From contig JAZGTN010000070.1 of NCBI GenBank assembly GCA_037783415.1, forward strand, positions 10,062,501-10,126,500: a DNA stretch of 64,000 nt, written 5' to 3'. The position numbers and the translations under genes were made by a program. A model generated the notes under the pieces. It was not told the origin of the DNA, ran no database searches, and saw only the letters and a program-made list of their open reading frames with translations. Positions 61,205-64,000 of the stretch are shown one piece after another (the first letter of the stretch is position 1; each line of letters begins with the position of its first letter). The stretch comes from Leptasterias polaris. Taxonomy: Eukaryota > Echinodermata > Asteroidea > Forcipulatida > Asteriidae.

Positions 61205-62272
61205 ATTTTTTTATTGGAGCGTAGACAAGTTGTCAGAATCGGTTCAAGATTCTCTAAACCAATTTTTGTAAGTACCGGGACACCACAGGGCTGTGGCCTA
61301 TCTCCTTTACTGTACAGTTTATTCACACACGATTGTAAAGTGGAGGATTCATCTAATGTTATCGTAAAATTTGCCGATGATACCACCATATGTGGTTTAA
61401 TTTGTAATGGCGATGAATCTAGTTATCGACGTCAAGTATGTTCCCTTGAAGAATGGTGTGATTCGAACAACCTCATTTTGAATGTTGACAAAACTAAAGA
61501 AATGATCATTGACTTCCGTAGAAATAAGGGTGAGGTCGAACCAATTATCATTAATGGAAGAAATGTTGAAATTGTTGATTGTTTTAAATTTCTTGGTACA
61601 TTCATAATGAACACTCTTTCTTGGTCAAATCAAGTATCTGATAATTTGAAGAAGGCCCAACAACGTTTGTACTTTTTACGCAGATTAAAATCCTTCGGTG
61701 TGAGCAGACACATTTTGATTAATTTTTATACATGTGTAATTGAATCTTGCCTGACCAGTTCTATCATTGTCTGGTTTAATGCCACTCCTAAATGCGAAAT
61801 TTATAAACTGAATCGGGTGGTAAAAAATGCTTCATACATAATTGGGGTTAAGTTGGATGACATGAAAACAATATATGAAAAGAGAATGAAGAAACGTGTA
61901 GATAACATAGTCCAGGATGTTTATCACCCAACGAATGAGTTCCTCCAGCTGATGCCTTCGGGAAGAAGGATGAGATCAATTGGTGCAAAAACTGACCGTT
62001 TTAGGAATAGTTTTATACCATCGGCCGTGCGAGTTTTTAATGGGAATTTTTAATAGGAATTTTCCATGTTATAGTAAAGTAGTTTCAGGTATTTTTATAT
62101 ATTATATTTCTGTATTGATGTATTGATGTATTGATTGTTTATAATAGGCCTAGTCTGTTTTATCGTATTGAATGTTAAGTACTGAAGTTTTTAATGATGG
62201 TGCGAGACCAATATTCCAAATTCCTGTGATTGTTTTTAATCAATGGCTGAATAAACAATTCTATTCTATTCT
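61205..62272 (+). mobile_element. 5'-truncated non-LTR retrotransposon (CR1/Rex-like) with reverse transcriptase C-terminal part
   Basis: An intact reading frame runs to a stop at 62053. It holds the later RT motifs: STGTPQGCGLSPLLYSLF, the catalytic FADD at about 61370-61381, the EEWCDSNNLILNVDKTKEM palm segment, KFLGTFI, and the C-terminal 'PSGRRMRS...TDRFRNSFIP' signature seen in CR1/Rex-like LINEs. Endonuclease and the first RT motifs are absent, so it is a dead-on-arrival 5' truncation. The 3' end carries AATAAA followed by an ATTCT repeat tail. A short TATA-containing direct repeat flanks it (61199-61204 and 62273-62278). It lies antisense to the SLCO gene, and the clean frame suggests a fairly recent insertion. 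Confidence 0.85.
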
Positions 62273-62340
62273 ATATAGTCAGGAGATAGGCCATGAAGAG
62301 CTTTGTAAGTGAGAAGTTTTATACGTTATATTGAAGAAAA
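62273..62340 (-). mobile_element. L2/CR1-like LINE remnant, upstream part
   Basis: On the minus strand this segment reads RIKLLTYKALHGLSPDY, a typical end of an L2/CR1-type RT open reading frame. It continues in the same frame on the other side of the inserted plus-strand LINE. Confidence 0.7.
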
Positions 62341-62370
62341 TTTTAAAGAATATTATTTGGTTTTACTCAT

Positions 62371-62540
62371 ACACAGATGTGTGTTAAGCATAGTATTCTC
62401 AAGACTTTCCAGAGTCCTGTGAAAAAAAGGCACAGGCATATTACTCGGATGGGGTTCGAACCAATGACCTGTAATATGCCAGTGGCTATTTTTTACGGGA
62501 CTCAGGAAAGTACTGAGTATATACAGTGCTTTACACACAT
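62371..62540. mobile_element. Foldback element with B-box-like core, second copy
   Basis: Inverted arms: TGTAAAGCACTGTATATACTCAG (read on the minus strand from the right end) against GTGTTAAGCATAGTATTCTC. Core: GGGGTTCGAACCAATGACC. The right arm also resembles the lone end at 42060-42110. Confidence 0.55.
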
Positions 62541-63188
62541 CGATGTTTGGTGAAAACCTGACACAGTTTTAGAAATTGCAGCAAAATCCTCTGCTACATT
62601 TAATTCAAGGACTCAAAATTACCTCTTGACACCGAGCACACTAGGTTAACTAGCAGCAACACAACTGCTCTAAATAATGGCGGAGAGACAGGGGTTCGAA
62701 TTTGACCTGAGCATCTATCAAAAATAATTGACTAGATAGACCTCAAATGGTCAAAAGTACTGCAAATTGCCATTAAGTATTCAAACAAGAATAACATTTT
62801 CATCTACTGCAGTTGACCAAAACAGGGATCCAGAGATCTGACATATTACAAATTCCTGATAAATGGCTTCCTGGCATGGGTTCCACCTTCTTCTAGACCC
62901 AGAACCTCCCAGATGTTTACAAGGAGGTTTACAGACTCTGTGCATCACCAAAAATACAAAACTACAAGTTCGGACACAATTATAGGGACTTCTTTTTCTC
63001 CCTACAGTGACTGCTTTACTTTTTCAGGAAAGTTAAAAAAGGTTCAAGGAGATAAAGAAAATCTTGAAATCAGGAAAAATGCTAACAAATCACATACCTG
63101 CACAAGTACAAGTATTGGTAGTACAATATATACAGTAGCAGATATCAAATCCAAATAATAAACTGAAATAATTCTGAAATTAACTTAC

Positions 63189-63253
63189 CTAGAGTTCGAT
63201 AGAACAGAGACTGCAGCCCAAGAGCAAACGATCGCTGGGTATGGGGGACACAT
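63189..63253 (-). CDS. Organic anion transporter (OATP/SLCO family), penultimate coding exon
   Basis: A 65-nt exon from a CCTTTAG acceptor to a GTAAGT donor. It encodes CVPHTQRSFALGLQSLFYRT + L, the family's 'CVPxxxRSFALGxQxxxxRxLG' motif. One base completes the preceding codon, and the final G completes the Gly codon with GA from the last exon, giving RTLG|TVPGP in frame. No further upstream exon is visible between 63254 and the window end, so the gene continues beyond the right edge. Confidence 0.88.
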
Positions 63254-64000
63254 CTAAAGGAAAATGTAAAACAACAAAATTGGGAAAGGAATGTTTATCC
63301 GTGTTTCTGTATGTTAGCATACTTTATTTTGCCTTGTATATTGTTGCCCTAAAATTTAATATATTTGTGAACATAGGACACTTCATAGTTAACCTTTACA
63401 TGTGCTAATATATTTTACATTGAGCAGTGTTGTATGACTCGAGTCCAGGACTCGGACTCGAGTCCGTCTCGAGTCACAATTTCGGTGACTCGGACTTGAC
63501 TCGAGTCACGTCTGCAAAAGACTCGGACTCGGACTCGACTATCATGACTCGGACTTGTCCACGAGGACTCGTGACTCGAGTCACGTATTTTTCACAAACA
63601 AAACCTTTTTTAAATAATAAAAACAATTCCGATGATCCGATCGTCATTCCCGGAGTGCACATGGAGTTAACGTCTAGCACAATAAATAAGTACACTGTCG
63701 TATGGTGTTGCAAGTAATAGTGTTCGTGATTATTGTGTAGATGGCTATCTACGTACAGCGCGTGTATGTTCGATTCGTATGTTCAATACGCATAATAACA
63801 CTGGGATGCACGACACCAGTATTATGCTGGTATTCTGTCAACGTTAACACCATAGCCACTGTTTGTGCTTGATGCATATTACCAGGGAAATGGCATGTCT
63901 GGTACCTGTAAAACACAGCCTGCATATTGCACTGTGATGGCTGTGTGTTGTTTGCACCAGTTTCTACACATGGTCGACACACACACACGACGTCAAGTTT
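63254..64000. other. SLCO-like gene intron, continuing off the right edge
   Basis: Only the GACTCG block and AT-rich DNA are seen; no OATP exon can be recognised here. Confidence 0.5.
63435..63585. repeat. GACTCG/CGAGTC palindromic repeat block
   Basis: About 150 bp in which GACTCGGACTCGAGTC-type hexamers recur in both orientations. Not coding. Confidence 0.6.

Larger units (their letters stand above)
60623..63188 (-). other. Last intron of the SLCO-like gene
   Basis: A 2.6-kb intron filled largely by mobile DNA: a 228-bp MITE (60665-60892), an L2/CR1-like LINE tail split into two parts, the younger LINE that split it (61205-62272), and a foldback element with a tRNA-like core (62371-62540). 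Confidence 0.7.

Overview
This is a eukaryotic, AT-rich, intron-rich window dominated by dispersed repeats. Two protein-coding genes can be recognised and a third is partly readable. Gene content (a DCDC2-type doublecortin gene and an OATP/SLCO transporter), short exons with GT-AG introns, tRNA-derived SINEs with a CR1/L2-like tail, CATGTACATGTA microsatellites and many palindromic MITEs suggest a marine invertebrate deuterostome. An echinoderm, perhaps a sea star, is my best guess, by inference only.

Main gene: a minus-strand DCDC2-like doublecortin gene fills 43.9 kb down to 9.4 kb. I rebuilt nine coding exons from splice sites and reading frame: 43618-43898, 41173-41221, 28586-28668, 27697-27825, 27080-27223, 21669-21741, 19019-19241, 18100-18620 and 9378-10820. 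All eight junctions keep the frame and give 2,946 nt, or 981 residues: DCX domain 1, DCX domain 2, then a very long Pro/Thr/Ser-rich and acidic tail. An extra ATG-containing exon (30008-30070) is in phase with exon 3. It lies about 465 bp downstream of a TATA box and initiator spaced 28 bp apart, which suggests an internal promoter for an 892-residue form lacking the first DCX domain.

Right end: the last two coding exons of an organic-anion-transporter (SLCO) gene on the minus strand (63189-63253 and 60342-60622). Its final intron holds an old minus-strand L2/CR1-like LINE tail split by a younger, 5'-truncated plus-strand LINE with a recognisable reverse transcriptase.

Between these genes, 48.1-48.5 kb (minus strand) carries two phase-matched exon-like blocks of an unrecognised gene. 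The last block appears to have a single-base frameshift at an A4C4 tract.

The rest is introns and intergenic DNA packed with non-autonomous DNA elements. The best defined are three copies of a hAT-like family, each with a perfect 8-bp target duplication (one 1.34 kb long and nested in another MITE); a second hAT-like MITE with 29-bp perfect inverted repeats; TTAA-bounded MITEs, including two copies of identical length; pairs of 173-bp and 228-bp MITEs; SINEs; and long poly(G)/poly(C) tracts.
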